A DNA stretch of 64,000 nucleotides from Paulownia fortunei (lineage: Eukaryota > Streptophyta > Magnoliopsida > Lamiales > Paulowniaceae): NCBI GenBank assembly GCA_019321725.1, contig JAGSPU010000063.1, positions 248,001 to 312,000 of the forward strand, in the 5' to 3' direction. This document shows, piece after piece, positions 11,801-24,579 of the stretch; positions within the stretch are counted from its first letter, which is position 1; every line of letters starts with the position of its first letter. The notes under the pieces are model-generated. The model searched no databases, was not told the origin of the DNA, and saw only the letters and a list, made by a program, of their open reading frames with translations. Both the position numbers and the translations under genes were made by a program.

Positions 11801-14700
11801 AGTTGTCCGATTGAGTTAGTGGGAAAAGAGAAACCTGGAGATGAGGGTGGCTTGAATGTTATAAGGCTCTGTTTTAGTGGCCCAAATATCGAACTTTATT
11901 GGGCTTTCCAAAACGTCCATCACATTTACCAGAAGCTAGGCCCAGCCTTTTTTGGCGAAACTAAAGTTTTTAATTCTCAAAAGTTCACTCTATTCCTGGC
12001 AATCCACCAAAAATTTGCAATGATATTAACAGTAGGGTCCGGGACACATGGATCCGACCCAAATGAAACGAGCAAAGACTTAATTATTGATACCTGGACA
12101 CAACCCAGAGACAAGGATTTGCTTATTGTGGATATCTAAACCATAAAAGGTGGGATACGAAAAAGCTATCATTCTATTGATTTTGTGTCCCATGCAATAA
12201 AATTCAAAGTTCTAAATTACAGTCTAGATTCAAATAGTCAGTCCTTCGGGAAGGATATAATTAGCAATTATTACATATCAGGATTTCAACAAATTTAAAT
12301 ATATAAAAATTTGGATTTTCAATGGATTGAATCATTCAATACATCTCTCCCATTTAGTTCTAATCATGAATCATGAATCATGAATCTTTTAATCCGATTT
12401 GAATTCACTTAATGAATCTTTTAATCTGATTCGAATACAAAATGATCCGATCGTATAAAAAACAATCTTATTGACAGTTCCCTAATCAAAAGAGAAATAC
12501 AATTGGGAGCCAGATGTGAGATTTTGAAGATTACATAGTTGTCAGATCTTCATTATAAGTTTCAGATTGAATAATGGTTTGGCATGTTCCCAGCAGGATC
12601 AAATTGGCTCCAGTGTTGGTATAATGGCCAACATACAGAAGCTTCCTTCACATTCAAGTAAAGGAATATTTATTTATTTATTTTTAATGTAATAATAAAT
12701 TAAGATTATTGATGATATTCTGATACAGTATGCTTAAGATTCATCCCAAGTACACTTCAATAGTGATGGGTTGTGGCATTTTATTGAGACAAGAAAATCT
12801 TTAGTTTTTATTTCTATTGTTGTGCTATTTTTTTTTATTAATTAAAGGAGGGGGATATTGGTTGTTTTTACAATTCCTTTGAATTTATTACCAATTAGGT
12901 TGTAATTACAAAATACTACATCACACTACTTGGTGATCAATTTGAAAAATAAAGTGACATCCAGAGAGATTTAAATTGAACAAAACATATAATAATTTAG
13001 AAATATAAACTTATATAAATGAGGGTAAGTTATCTCAATATTTATTAATTATTTAACAAAGAGTAAGTTTGAACCATTTATAAAAGTGTTGCCATTAAAA
13101 TGTGGAGTTAAAAAAAAATAAAAAAAAAACTCGTAATACTTATTTATCATTTCTTTTAATTAAATGAAACTTCACAAATCTATCAAGTCATACTAATTTT
13201 ATTTTATTTTTTTTTATTTTGAACAAGAAATCGAGCCCACTTTTGTAGGTTATACACCAATAACATCTTTGAGACTTTAACCACTCTGCCCACCACTGTC
13301 TATTTACTGGGACCTCCAAATCATGAACTGGATCGCATAATATCAAGTCCTTGAAACAGACCAATTTGACCTTCCCATTTCAACATTAAATTCTATGGTT
13401 GAGGGGTCAATTATGTCCTTTCATTTTCCAAATGTCTATACAAAAAAAAAAAAGGAAAATAACAATCATTATAGCAAATTAATTCAATGTGACCTTAAGA
13501 ATCCATAAACAAATACAAATTGAATGGTCTTTTCAGTTCAAAAAGAACAGCAAAGTAAAATAAAATTATAGGAAGTCTTGGATTTACATGAGAAATTAAA
13601 TAAAGAAATTGGAGGGTCTACATCAATTATTAAAATATAATTTAAATAAACAGCCTGCCAGCTTTTGGTTAATACTATGGAGTGGCGGAGCGTCGCTGTC
13701 GGTGATGGTTCATGTGTAAATGGAAGGGTCACAGGTGACACTTACATTGTTGACTATACTACTGGTCTCTTTTTTTGTTGTCTTTTTCACTCTTAAATTC
13801 TTTCTTATTTTTGAGTACTCCCTCTTGAGTTAGATCTAATGTGTATTTTGTTAAATCAAACACTTTGAAAGTAGAAGAGTTTTTATTTTATGGAAATTTT
13901 AATAATGATATGACGAAAAATTTGTATTTGCGTTCTTTCAAGAAGATTCGAATTTATAATCAATTAATTAAATTATATATATAAATGTTTATTATTAGGT
14001 TGGTCTTATTATCTCATTGTTTACGAGGGATAATTATTCATTACAAGAATCTTTTATGTCTAAAAAGAAATCATGACATGTACTTATTTTTATTTTTTAT
14101 TTTTCAATAAGCAAAAAAATAAAATACAACTTTTCTTTTCTTTGGGTACTTAATTTTTATAATTTCATATGGAGTACTTATTATGTTGAGGAGTTGTGGT
14201 GTTGATAAATGTAGGTAATTTAAAATACTAATACAATGACTTTGATATAGAGTTTTTGAAATAACTCAGAAAAGAACTTAATTATTTAAAATTTATTGCG
14301 TTATAAAATTACTAAATAAATTTAAGATTCTTGGAATCTAAATAAATTTATAAATTATTATATTTTTACCCTTAGGAATTTGTTACACCCTTACTTTTTG
14401 CGTTTTTTCAATTCATCACTTTGATTCAGCATCCAATTCGACAAACCCACAAAATAAATTATTCTAGTCTAATTTAATTAAAAAAAAAAAAAAGGCTGGG
14501 ACGCGTGACGTAACCGGGATCTCCCGGTCACTGTCCACCACCGACACCCTTCACCGGTCACCCCCCGCTTCCATTTCTGCCGAGAATCAATAAAATAAAA
14601 CAAAACAAATATATAAAACCTTTCAAAATCGACCCTTCTCCCGCACTCCTCTACCACCACTATAGCGCCAGCAGTAGTAACAAAACTTCTCAACTTGCCC
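8864..14700. other. Long intergenic stretch
   Basis: About 5.8 kb without a supportable gene. Contents: a run of about 20 T (8898-8917) in the ESSS 3' region; moderately complex DNA at 9,000-10,700 with no open frame I trust; a GC-richer island at about 10,930-11,480 containing a 24-bp inverted repeat; several 'gacccga' style tracts near 12,040; short direct repeats (atcatga)3 near 12,362; and AT-rich DNA to 14,700. The open frame at 11819-12139 has no recognisable domain and no good start context. Confidence 0.5.
11045..11464. repeat. Segment bounded by a perfect 24-bp inverted repeat
   Basis: Bases 11045-11068 and 11441-11464 are exact reverse complements (24 of 24). The enclosed 372 bp are more GC-rich than the surroundings and contain purine-rich gga/gag runs. 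I see no transposase and no obvious target-site duplication next to the arms. Possible origins: a small non-autonomous element, or a local inversion duplicate. Confidence 0.7.
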
Positions 14701-14715
14701 ATCCCCACCACCCCT

Positions 14716-14930
14716 TCATATATATAATCATTATACGTATATATTTATATATATATGTGTGTGTGTGTGTGTATGTATAGTCACATTTTGATGCACAAGA
14801 AGCTACTCATTTTCAGCTTCTAGAGAGAGAGAGAGAGAGAGAAAAAGAGAGAATTTGGTTGATGACAGTGGAAGAAGCTTCTTCAATCTCTCCAACTTCA
14901 GCTTCGATGCTGCTCTTCGCAAAAGCTTCG
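14716..14930 (+). promoter_or_regulatory. Probable TATA region, (GT)n and (GA)n leader and non-coding first exon of the gar2-related gene
   Basis: A 'catatatataat' TATA-like run lies at about 14716-14730, followed by (GT)8 at 14757-14772 and a (GA)n tract at about 14822-14842, typical of plant 5' leaders. An ATG at 14862 opens a 23-codon frame running to a good donor at 14930/14931 (ttcg/gtaaaa). If this is spliced to the acceptor at 15958/15959 the frame meets TGA at once, so it would be an upstream ORF in a two-exon leader. Splice sites are predicted by eye. Confidence 0.5.
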
Positions 14931-15983
14931 GTAAAATTCTGAAACACACCTTTTTACTGCTCTTAACTTTTTTAAAAAAAATCGCTTTCGCAACTTTCGA
15001 TGCACTTTTTCTTCGCTGTTTTCTGTGAGCTCTGTTTTCCATGCTTAGATCTTGTCGTTTTGGAATCTGATCATTTTACTGAAGGAGTTAGTTTTTAGAT
15101 TGTGAATTTTTTTAATATTGTTATATTGTTCGATATTTTTTGCTGCGGCGGTTGAATTTATATTCGGAAATCGTGCATTTCCGAGTGACAGTTACTATCA
15201 CTACTTCTGTAACCGTCGACATTATCACTCATTTGCGTGCCTCAATTTACGGTGTAGTTTTACTCGCACGCTGATTTCCAGTGCATTTATGGTGAAGAAA
15301 TTGATCGTAAGTAAATGTTTCTTTTTTTGTTGATTTTCTGGCATATTATTCGGCGAAAAAAAGTTTAATGTGCATTTGCTGAACATAATTGAGTGAGCAA
15401 ATTTTCAGGTTTTTTTTCCCCCTTTTTTTAACCGCAAATGTTCTTTTTCCTATAGTTTGATGCTTCGTGGTTATATTATCATGGAGCTCAGTGATTAAGA
15501 TAATTAACTTTTTACTTTTAACTTTTTGTTGATAAGTATAGCTGTTATATATTTCCCTCTCCTCTTAATGCTTGTCTTTCCTTTTTCTAAAATCTGGTTT
15601 AACACGTAGATCTGAATGAAAATGAGTGATTTGCTAGATTTCTCCTGTTAAAGACTGGAATGCTGTTCTGCTATTTCTCTCTAAGTATTGAATTTGAAGT
15701 TAATTTACAAACAGTAGGAATGTGGATCATGCTTTTGTCTCTTCAATTGAACCGTAGAAATAAAGAGTTTGTTCAACAGTAGAAAAAGAGCAATTCCTCT
15801 ATTATATAGAAAAATATCAAAGTGAAGTAAAATTGAGCAAAGCCAACTTAGTTTGGTGAAAGAGAAATTAATGTTTTTTCCTGATCTAAAGCCGTGCTTT
15901 TACTTATGTGGTCACCAGCTGTGCTTCTGATTTTGGGTGGTCCTTCGTTCTTATTCAGTGAAAAAGGGGAAAAAATATTGAGC

Positions 15984-18900
15984 ATGAAGGAGACTGACAG
16001 GAGAAGGGGTCCAAACAACAAAGAAAAAGGCCGTTCTGCAAGACCTGATACAAGGGATAGTAAGCTGCAAGAAAAGAATGGTGGCAGAAACTTGAAAGCA
16101 AAAGAGATTAATACCAAACCTTCATCTGATAAACTGAACGGCAATACATTAGTAAGTGATTTAAAAACTGGTGCTGAGACCTCAGAGGTTTATGAATATA
16201 TGGTCATAGATTATGTGGATGATGCCTACAGGTCTGAGGAAGCAATGCATAATATCAAAACACTTAAAATTGATGAGAAACAATGCAATGAAAAATCGAA
16301 TGATAATTCTAGTGATATGGAGATCGTAGATGAATCTGATGCTGAGACTACTAATGATTCAGTTTCTTCTCAAGGGGATTCACAAACGGCTGATGAGGAG
16401 AAAGCAGAAAAAGTCACCAGGGCTTCCAAAAAGCATGCTAAAATTCATACCTCTGATGGCTATTCTCATGCACCAAGATTAAAATCTGACAGGAAAACAA
16501 ATAATCTACAGATCAAATCATCAAAAGGCACACCAAAGAAAGGGTCTAAACCTGAAAAGGGGCTTTCCAAGTCAACAGCCAAGAGCTCATCTGATAATTT
16601 GAAAAACATGAAAGTCCATCCAAAAGCTCTATCTGATTCCTCGGAAGGAGCTGATGGCCAAACACTTGAACAGGACAAAGGGGTAGATTTCCTGGATGAG
16701 GCTTCTAATGGTGCTCATAGTGTGTGTAGTGATGAGGAAGCAGTCAATACTGAGGAAAGTGACAAGCGGGAAGACGAGGCTGCATTAGATCAAAAGATTG
16801 AGGAAATGGAAACCAGGATTAAGAATCTTCAAAGCGAACTAAGAGAAGTTGCAGCTCTTGAAATTGCACTCTATTCTGTGGTGCCTGAGCATGGTAGCTC
16901 TGCACACAAGGTGCATACACCTGCAAGGCGCCTTTCTAGACTCTATATTTATGCTTGCAAATACTGGTCTCAAGACAAGCGTGCTACTGTTGCTAGAAAC
17001 ACTGTCTCTGGGCTTGTTTTAGTTTCTAAGTCCTGTGGCAATGATGTCTCCAGGTTAGTAATAGCAGCTTCTTTCAGTTGGTAAGTGTATTTTAATGTAG
17101 TTGAAAATCCTAAATCTCCTATATTCCTTTTATATTAGGTTGACTTTTTGGTTGTCAAACACTGTTGTTCTGAGGGAAATTATATCTCAAGCATTTGGGA
17201 GTTCCTGTCACTCCAATGCTCTAGCAAAAGTATTTGAGTTCAATGGAGGTGAAACAAAGTCTTCACCATTTAAGTGGAAGAATAGTAGTGGGAGTAGACA
17301 ACTGAATAAGCAGGGTTTCTTACAGTTTGTTGATGATTGGCAAGAAACAAGAACCTTTACTGCTGCCTTGGAGAAAGTCGAGTCCTGGATATTCTCACGG
17401 ATAGTTGAGTCGATATGGTGGCAGGTGATTACTTTATGGCCTGCATGCAGACAATTTAAGACTAATTTGTTCTGTAAGATAATCCATTGATGAATTACAA
17501 ATTTATCATCTCAAATGAAGTTGCTACATTGCTGTTATATTTAAATGTTGCTTGGATCTCATTTTGAAATGAATACGCGGACTCGTCATCTGAAGTCTCA
17601 GGGCATCATAAATTGATTTTCACATATTCTTATGCTATTAGATTTCATGTATGCTCCATTTAAACTACTGTTGCTTTTGGTTCAGACCCTGACGCCTAAT
17701 ATGCAATCACCTGTTGGTGATTCCGCTGCAAAAAAGGGTGCTGAAAGGTTACTGGGTCCAGCCCTTGGTGACCAGAAACAAGGAAACTTCTCCATTAACC
17801 TTTGGAAAAATGCCTTTCACGATACTCTCAAAAGACTTTGTCCTGTTCGAGCTGGGGGGCATGAATGTGGTTGCTTGCCTGTTTTGGCAAGGAAGGTGTG
17901 TAACCATAATGATGTTATTCTCCTTTTCCAGCTTCCTGTCCATGTATGTGTCTTGTCTGCATGCATTTGAGGTGTTGGAATATGAAAATGCTAGTTGATT
18001 TATAGTTTAGCTGAAGTATATGCTGCTGCTTTTTTTTTTTTTTTACTGGAAATGGTATAACAGTCACTCGGGCTAATCAGATTTGTGTATTTTATTAGGT
18101 GATGGAACAATGTATTGGCAGGCTAGATGTGGCCATGTTCAATGCTATTCTCCGTGAGTCGGCCCATGAGATCCCTACTGATCCTGTATCTGATCCAATT
18201 GTGGACTCCAAGGTTTTGCCAATTCCAGCTGGAGATTTGTGTTTTGGGTCTGGTGCTCAACTTAAAAATTCTGTAAGTACATTGCTCCTACTATAAACTA
18301 ACTTCCATCGCATGTATATTCTGCAGTTGCTTCAATAGGGTCATTTCATCCTCTTCTGGCTTCAAATGTTATGTATTTTTTTGAAGAAAAATTCATCTTT
18401 AATTACTGAATTTTACTATGATCCCGTCAAAGGACCTTGTCAGTTGTGCTTGTCTCAATCAGGTTATGCTGGAGTTTGTGGAAGTCTTTCTGTTTTAGAC
18501 TGTCTAAGAACTAAGATCCTTTATGTATTCATGTCATAACTTTTTATCCTTACGATACATGATCCTGACTACACTCCCTCAGGTTGGCAATTGGACAAGA
18601 TGGTTGTCTGATTTTCTTGGCATGGAGGCTGATAGTTCTGCAAAAGACAAAAGAAAAGTCTGGATGATGATGATAAGAGTGTTACTGAAGAACCAAAAAG
18701 CTTCCCTCTTCTTAATGCCTTGAGTGATCTTCTAATGCTTCCCAAGGATATGCTTATGGACCGGACAATCAGATTGGAGGTCCACCAAATGAAAACTATG
18801 TTTTTATCACAACTGCCTTTTATGTATTACTTGTGTACAGAGTATTCATCCAGTGTCTTTCTTTTTAGGTGTGTCCATCAATCAGTCTTCCGTTGGTTAA

Positions 18901-19963
18901 ACGAGTACTCTGCAACTTCTCTCCTGATGAGTTCTGCCCTGATCCGGTTCCAGGTGCTGTGTTGGAGGCAATAAATGCTGAGGTATGTTATTGTTTACTT
19001 TCATGTCCTTTAGTAGCATTGCCTATATTCTTGTCCACAGAATTATTCCTCCCCGCACACACTGGTGGATGCTTTTATTCTTATATATTATTGGATCTCC
19101 TGGGTTTAGACGACAAATATTGGAATAGTCTGTGGATAAGTCACTCACTTCACTAGTCTAATTAAGTGTGGTTTGGATAGTTTCCCGCATCATTTGACAA
19201 AATTTTGTAGAGTTTTGGGTTTGGTCACATGTTTTTGCTTTTATGTTCTCCACGCCTCAGAATCTTGAATATTATTTTGTCCTAATTACAGATTGTGCTT
19301 ATTTCTTGTTTTTGTCATGCCAATTTTCTCACTTCTCAAGGAAGTAAATGCTACAGCTTGTTATTGCAATTATCTTCACGTGGTCACCCTATCTGGAGAC
19401 TTGATTACTGCTAGTACCTAATGAAACTATTTAACGGGCTTCAAAAACAAAGAAAACATGGAGAATTAATTTCATTTTGCCACGCTGTTATGATGTATAA
19501 TTTCTGACAAAACATGCATCATGAAAAATGACATCGTGTTTGAGATGTTACCTTTTTAGGGCTTAGATAAATACTCATCTGGGAATGACTCCATTCCCTC
19601 TTTCTGCATTCACAGTGCATCATAGAGCGTAGATTGACTGGAGACTCCGCCAGTAGCTTCCCTTGCACTGCTGCTCCGATTGTGTATGCGCCTCCTTCCT
19701 CTTCCGACGTGGCAGAAAAAGTTGCAGAGGCCGGTGCAAATTCTCAGTTGTCACGAAGTGCATCTGCTGTGCAGAGGAAGGGTTACACAAGTGACGAAGA
19801 GCTGGACGAACTGGAGTCTTGTCTCACTTCTGTTATCGACAAATTGCCATCGTCTCCTACTGCTGCTGTAAGTGGTAATGGAAATGGCGATCGAGAAGAA
19901 GTAGGTTACGATGGAGCCAACGCTAGGTATGATCTTCTTCGTGAGGTCTGGCAATCCACATAG
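15984..19963 (+). CDS. 'Nucleolar protein gar2-related' family protein, seven coding exons, one frameshift
   Basis: Exons by frame and GT-AG sites: 15984-17053, 17139-17424, 17686-17895, 18099-18272, 18583-18779, 18869-18982, 19616-19963; about 799 aa. The N-terminal third is Lys/Ser/Asp/Glu-rich low complexity (hence the 'gar2' label). A coiled coil spans about residues 265-293 (Q-K-I-E-E-M-E-T-R-I-K-N-L). The conserved part begins with an A-C-K-Y-W-S-Q-D-K-R-A-T block and continues L-T-F-W-L-S-N-T-V-V-L-R, resembling dilute/DIL-type helical domains, then S-R-I-V-E-S-I-W-W-Q and a D-E-F-C-P-D-P-V-P segment. The molecular role is unknown to me. Exon 5 lacks one base at about 18654-18657 (AAAA where AAAAA restores frame), after which D-D-D-D-K and L-L-M-L-P-K-D-M-L read cleanly. 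Its donor (gag/gtccac) is weak. Start choice: first ATG after the predicted 5'UTR intron. Confidence 0.8.
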
Positions 19964-21897
19964 AGTTAATGCTTGCAAGAAATGTGTATGTTACTTTGCT
20001 GTATTTTCTACAAAAAGCAGGTAAATATGGAAAGAAAACTCTGAAAATATAGAAAACAGAAATCATCAATTTCAATTGTACATTAGGCTCGAACGTATTT
20101 CTTTCAAATTTGAAATTGTCCGTTTTGTGGTACATTTTTGGTTTCTTCTTAGTTTTGGTTTCAAATGCAGTTGTTTTTCCATGGTAAAAGATTAGCAATA
20201 AGCATCGTCATCTGACTAAATTAGTCCCGACGACCCACTTGGATAAAAGAATCTAAGCCTCAAAAAAGAAATTATAGTTAAACCACAAGCATGAGTCCAT
20301 GGTTAAATTAACCACATATTACGACCATAGAGGCAACAACAGGCTTCGGATTCCACTCAATCTACTCTACAGTCTACGCCATTGCAAAATTTTGGATCTG
20401 AGAATCTTAGTAATTATTGGATCATATAAAGTCAAAAGGCTTATGTCAAGGATTTGGTCCACCTAAACGATCATTAAGGCCAAGAAATGGATTTAGCTAA
20501 TGACATTGGTTTAATATATTAAGAAGTCAAAGTTTTCTTACATATCATGAATTCCTTGTTCTGACCCAAAACGAAGAGCATGAGATTTCACCAACCAGCA
20601 ACCTGAACTTTAGTCTTATTTCGTTTGATCTATTAACCATTCTAAATAAATTAAATTTAGACAAATCAAAATTCATGAGGTAGCCCAACTTGACCTACAC
20701 CCTATCCCAACAAAGGTCAAACACGGACTTAAAAAGTGGGCCAGGCCCAAATCCGAACTTGGTCATCCATATGCAGAAGTGTAGCCCTAGCGCAAAGGTT
20801 TCTTCCTTCCAGATACCTAATTGGGGTAGATCGAAATCAATTTAGGGATACAAATACAAACATGAACCCAATTACCAAATCTGGACATAAATAATTTTGC
20901 ATCCAATTTTACATGATTCTACCATATTGGTTCAAGATATGCTAATGCAAGTAAATCTTAGTCTATCATTTTATATTAATAAAACATAAGAAAAGAATTA
21001 TCTATACGATAGTATTCCTTTATTATATGTAATTTTTTACATAAAAATATTTTGAACATATAAATTAATTATTCAAGCTATTATTTATTTGTTAATGCAA
21101 AACTATAATCCAAATTGATTCTTGATATAGGAATTAAGGATCCGGATCTAAATTTGGATTCTCAAACCTTATATCGAATTTGAATCGATTCAAAAACTAT
21201 CAAGAATCTAGTCGGACCCTAATTTGGACTCGGATAGAGATTTGAGCACATAAATTTGGCTCAAGTACGACCCACTGACATTGTATACTCAACAAAGGAC
21301 CCAATTTGAATAAATGAACTGTGCTTAATATAAGTCAAGCCCTGCCCAAGATCCGCCTACTCACGATCTCGTTCATTTTATGTTGTACTCTACTTGTTTG
21401 CATATCCTATGTTCCAAAAATTTATTTCAACAGGATCATATCATCATATCAAGAAATCCGTTTAAAATTTTCGCTAAAATTAGGAAATCAGAATCTTACT
21501 TTATTAACCCATAGCACTCATTTTCTTAGTTAATGCCCAAAACTTATTTTTCTGCTTACAATTTACTTGCCCAAAAGATCTTTCTTCCCTTTCTCCTTAT
21601 CTCATGAATTATGGAAATATGGATTCTTTCAAGCTTTTGCAGTATGAAAATTTCTATTGCATGCATGGAGCAACTTCACCATAAATATACCCCTAGGGGT
21701 ATCGAACACCCATCCTCAACAGTCAGAAAAAAAAAAGAAAAAAGAAAAAAAGAGAGAAAAGCACAGAGAAAACAAGAGAGAAAAATATACAGTTGTTAGG
21801 AAGTTCATCTTTTGCACGGACAGATAGTTTACCAGGAAAAATCAGAAAGAGATATATATATAGAGAGAGAGTTAGTGTGTGTTGTGTGTGTGTTTTC
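19964..21897. other. Intergenic, gar2-related 3' flank and UGT promoter
   Basis: No gene. The 3' flank of the gar2-related gene lies at 19964-20200. The stretch 20690-21310 is rich in degenerate phrases built on 'gacccaa', 'ggatccgga' and 'gaatcgattc', recalling decayed repeat DNA. A TATA-like 'ataaatata' (21681-21689) and a purine-rich leader (about 21725-21870) precede the UGT start. Confidence 0.5.
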
Positions 21898-23257
21898 ATG
21901 ATGGATGCTAACAAAAACCAGAGCCCTATTAAGGTTGTGATGTTCCCATGGTTAGGTTATGGTCACATAGTACCCTACCTAGAGTTGGCCAAGAAACTTA
22001 CCAGCAGAGGTTTCACCATACACTTGTGCTCTACCCAAGCCACACTCAGTTGCATTGCCAAAAAGATCACTGGAAAATTCTCAGAGTCCATAGAACTAGT
22101 GCCCCTCACCTTGAAAATTTAGACCTTCCCAGTGAGCTTCACACCACAAATGGGCTCCCACCCCACCTCATGCCAAAGCTCAAGGAAGCCTTGGACTCGT
22201 CGGACGGTGACTTCTCTAAAATCCTTGAAAAGCTCAAGCCTGATTTGCTTATATATGACTTTCTCCAGCCATGGGCTCCATTGGTTGCCGAAAAGCAAAA
22301 GATCCCAGCAGTTCAGTTCATCACTAGTAGTTCTACTATGACTTCTTTCATGTTTCACTATTTCAAGAATCCAGGTATTGAGTTCCCATTTGAGAAGATT
22401 TATTTTCGTGATTATGAGTCTAGTAACAAGAATAGGTTGTTAGATTGTGCAAAGAATCCGAAAGAGAGGGATATGGCGTCTGAGGGGGTTGAGAGGTCCT
22501 TCAAGATTGTTTTGGTCAAAGGGTTTAGGGATATTGATGGTAAGTACATTGATTATGTTTCTAGTTTAGTTGGCAAGAAGTTTGTCCCAGTTGGTCCTAA
22601 TGTTCAAGAGCCTAGCCCTGATGAAAAAGATGATGAAAGTTCAGATATTTTGTCATGGCTTGACAAGAAAGAAAGGAAATCCACAGTTTTTGTTTCTTTT
22701 GGGAGTGAGTTTTTCTCACCAAGGAAGACATAGTTGAAATTGCTTATGGGCTGTTGCTTAGCTACATCAACTTCATATGGGTTGTGAGGTTTCCCAAATA
22801 TCCAAATGGGCTAAATGGATTGCTAGAGAAAACATTGCCAAGAGGGTTTCTTGAGAGGGTTGGAGATAGGGGTAAAGTTGTGGAGGGGTGGGCCCCACAG
22901 ACAAAGATCCTAGGACATGCAAATATTGGAGGGTTTGTGAGTCATTGTTGGTGGAATTCTGTGTTAGAGAGCATGAATTTTGGGGTCCCAATTATAGCAG
23001 TACCAATGCACCTTGACCAGCCCATTAATGCTAGGCTTGTGGAAGAGGTTGGTGTTGGTGTGGAGGTTGTGAGGGATAAAAATAGGAGGCTTCACAGAGA
23101 AATATTGGCTGCAGTTATCAAACAGGTGGTGATGGAAGACGAATTTGTGAGGCAAAGGGCCTCTGATATGAGGGAGAAACTCAGGTCCAAGGAAGGTCAA
23201 GAAATTGATGAAGTTGTCAAAGAACTTGTGTCTGTGCTACAAGCATACCAACTCTAG
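21898..23257 (+). pseudogene. UDP-glycosyltransferase of the UGT94 (glycoside branch-forming) type, disrupted
   Basis: Intronless family-1 glycosyltransferase, about 453 aa when read across frames, the usual length for UGT94-type enzymes that add a sugar to an existing sugar of a glycoside. The N-terminus has V-V-M-F-P-W-L-G-Y-G-H, with His23 in the catalytic position; H-T-T-N-G-L-P-P-H-L-M follows. The C-terminal PSPG box is 44 residues, from WAPQTKILGH to a final H-L-D-Q (Gln end, as in glucose users). Two single-base losses break it: near 22107 (stop at 22120-22122) and near 22715 (stop at 22731-22733). In the PSPG box the near-invariant H-C-G-W-N-S reads H-C-W-W-N-S (codons 22943-22960), which is a substitution and not an indel. 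Acceptor and donor are unknown. It could be a recent pseudogene, or a frame-damaged assembly of a gene with a changed sugar-donor site. Confidence 0.85.
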
Positions 23258-24579
23258 ACTTTAGTTTTTTGCATATTAATCCTTTTGTTTATGTCATAGT
23301 TTGGATACTTGGCTTTGCCTGTGTTACACTGCTGCTTATTTCATGCAGGTAACACTATATTAACTTTATGTTGTTTATAAAGCCAATTGAAGTATTAGTA
23401 GTATTTATGTGTAGTTTGATATTTTGTTCTTTTTTATCATTGCATTCTTGTGACACATTAAGATATGTATATAATGTGTTATATTGTTTATTTGGTCCTT
23501 GAATCCCAATACCAATAAAAAGTTTATTATGCAAGATTTTTTGGTTTTGATATCTTAATTAACATTATGAGATTTGCTCTTTTTTTATATTTTTACTTGA
23601 GAACATAAATACTTGATTTGCTCCTTTTTATATATATGAATAACGTACAATACACATGTATTTTACTAGTATAATTGAAACTCAAGACGCTGCTAGTATA
23701 ATTGAAACTCAACACACTGCAATTGAATAAATATGATTCAACCACACAAATTTGTTGTTTTATTGGTGTACAAAGCGATAAATGATGGGTAATTCAAATT
23801 GGAAGATGAATTTGAATAACTCAATGGAGATCAGTGGGGATTTGATGGGTGGGCACATTCGGACAATTATATCTTGTGGATCCTCATCGTATGAGGATCA
23901 AGATCGAGTGCTTGATATAGACCAAGATGGGCCAAGATCGAGTGCTCGTTTGGACCAACATGTCCTGCTCCCATGACTAGTTGCGTTGCAATTTTATAGT
24001 TAAAAAACAAATTTATAAGTGTGAATATAAACATATATAGTAGATATAGATCTAGATATTTTTGAACTTTTTTGCATTGTGTTATTTCCGAATTTGGCTG
24101 GTGAAGAAACACTTTCCTTGGTTGTTTCAACATCAAATTTTTGCTTATTTATCCCTCTATAATTCCTTTCACATTTCACCAACATACTCTCTCAGCGTGA
24201 CACTTTCCATTATTCAGATGCACCTAATGCATTATAACACTTCAAGATACATACATTTTCGATTCACATTGTGTTCTTTACATCTCGTGACTCACTCACT
24301 CACTCGCTCCACCTTTAAATATAGCATTATAAATAAAATATTAAAAAGTTCAAGAATTCAAGATTTATGATGCATATACAACATTAACATTAGACTAACA
24401 AAGGAAAAAAAAAAAGAAGCCAAGTTCATGAACAGAATATATAAATATATTACAGTGATGAAAACCAAAAAGACTTCCCTAAACAGATATCCTTTCTATC
24501 GTCTCACTCTGGGGATGGACCATCAAAACAGGACAGAATTCTTGTAAATGGGGTTTGAATCAAAACGACGTTTGGGCGT
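23258..24579. other. Intergenic, 3' flanks of the convergent UGT and RLK genes
   Basis: No gene seen. A short tandem repeat of 27 bp lies at 23666-23719 (ctagtataattgaaactcaa twice), and a 'caagatcgagtgct' direct repeat lies near 23898 and 23932. The rest is AT-rich. Confidence 0.5.

Noticed and set aside
11819..12139. 106-codon plus-strand frame
   Set aside because: No domain, no promoter or splice signals seen, and its sequence overlaps a 'gacccaa' low-complexity tract.
14803..15042. 79-codon basic frame antisense to the gar2-related leader
   Set aside because: It is the complement of the (GA)n leader and the 5'UTR intron start.
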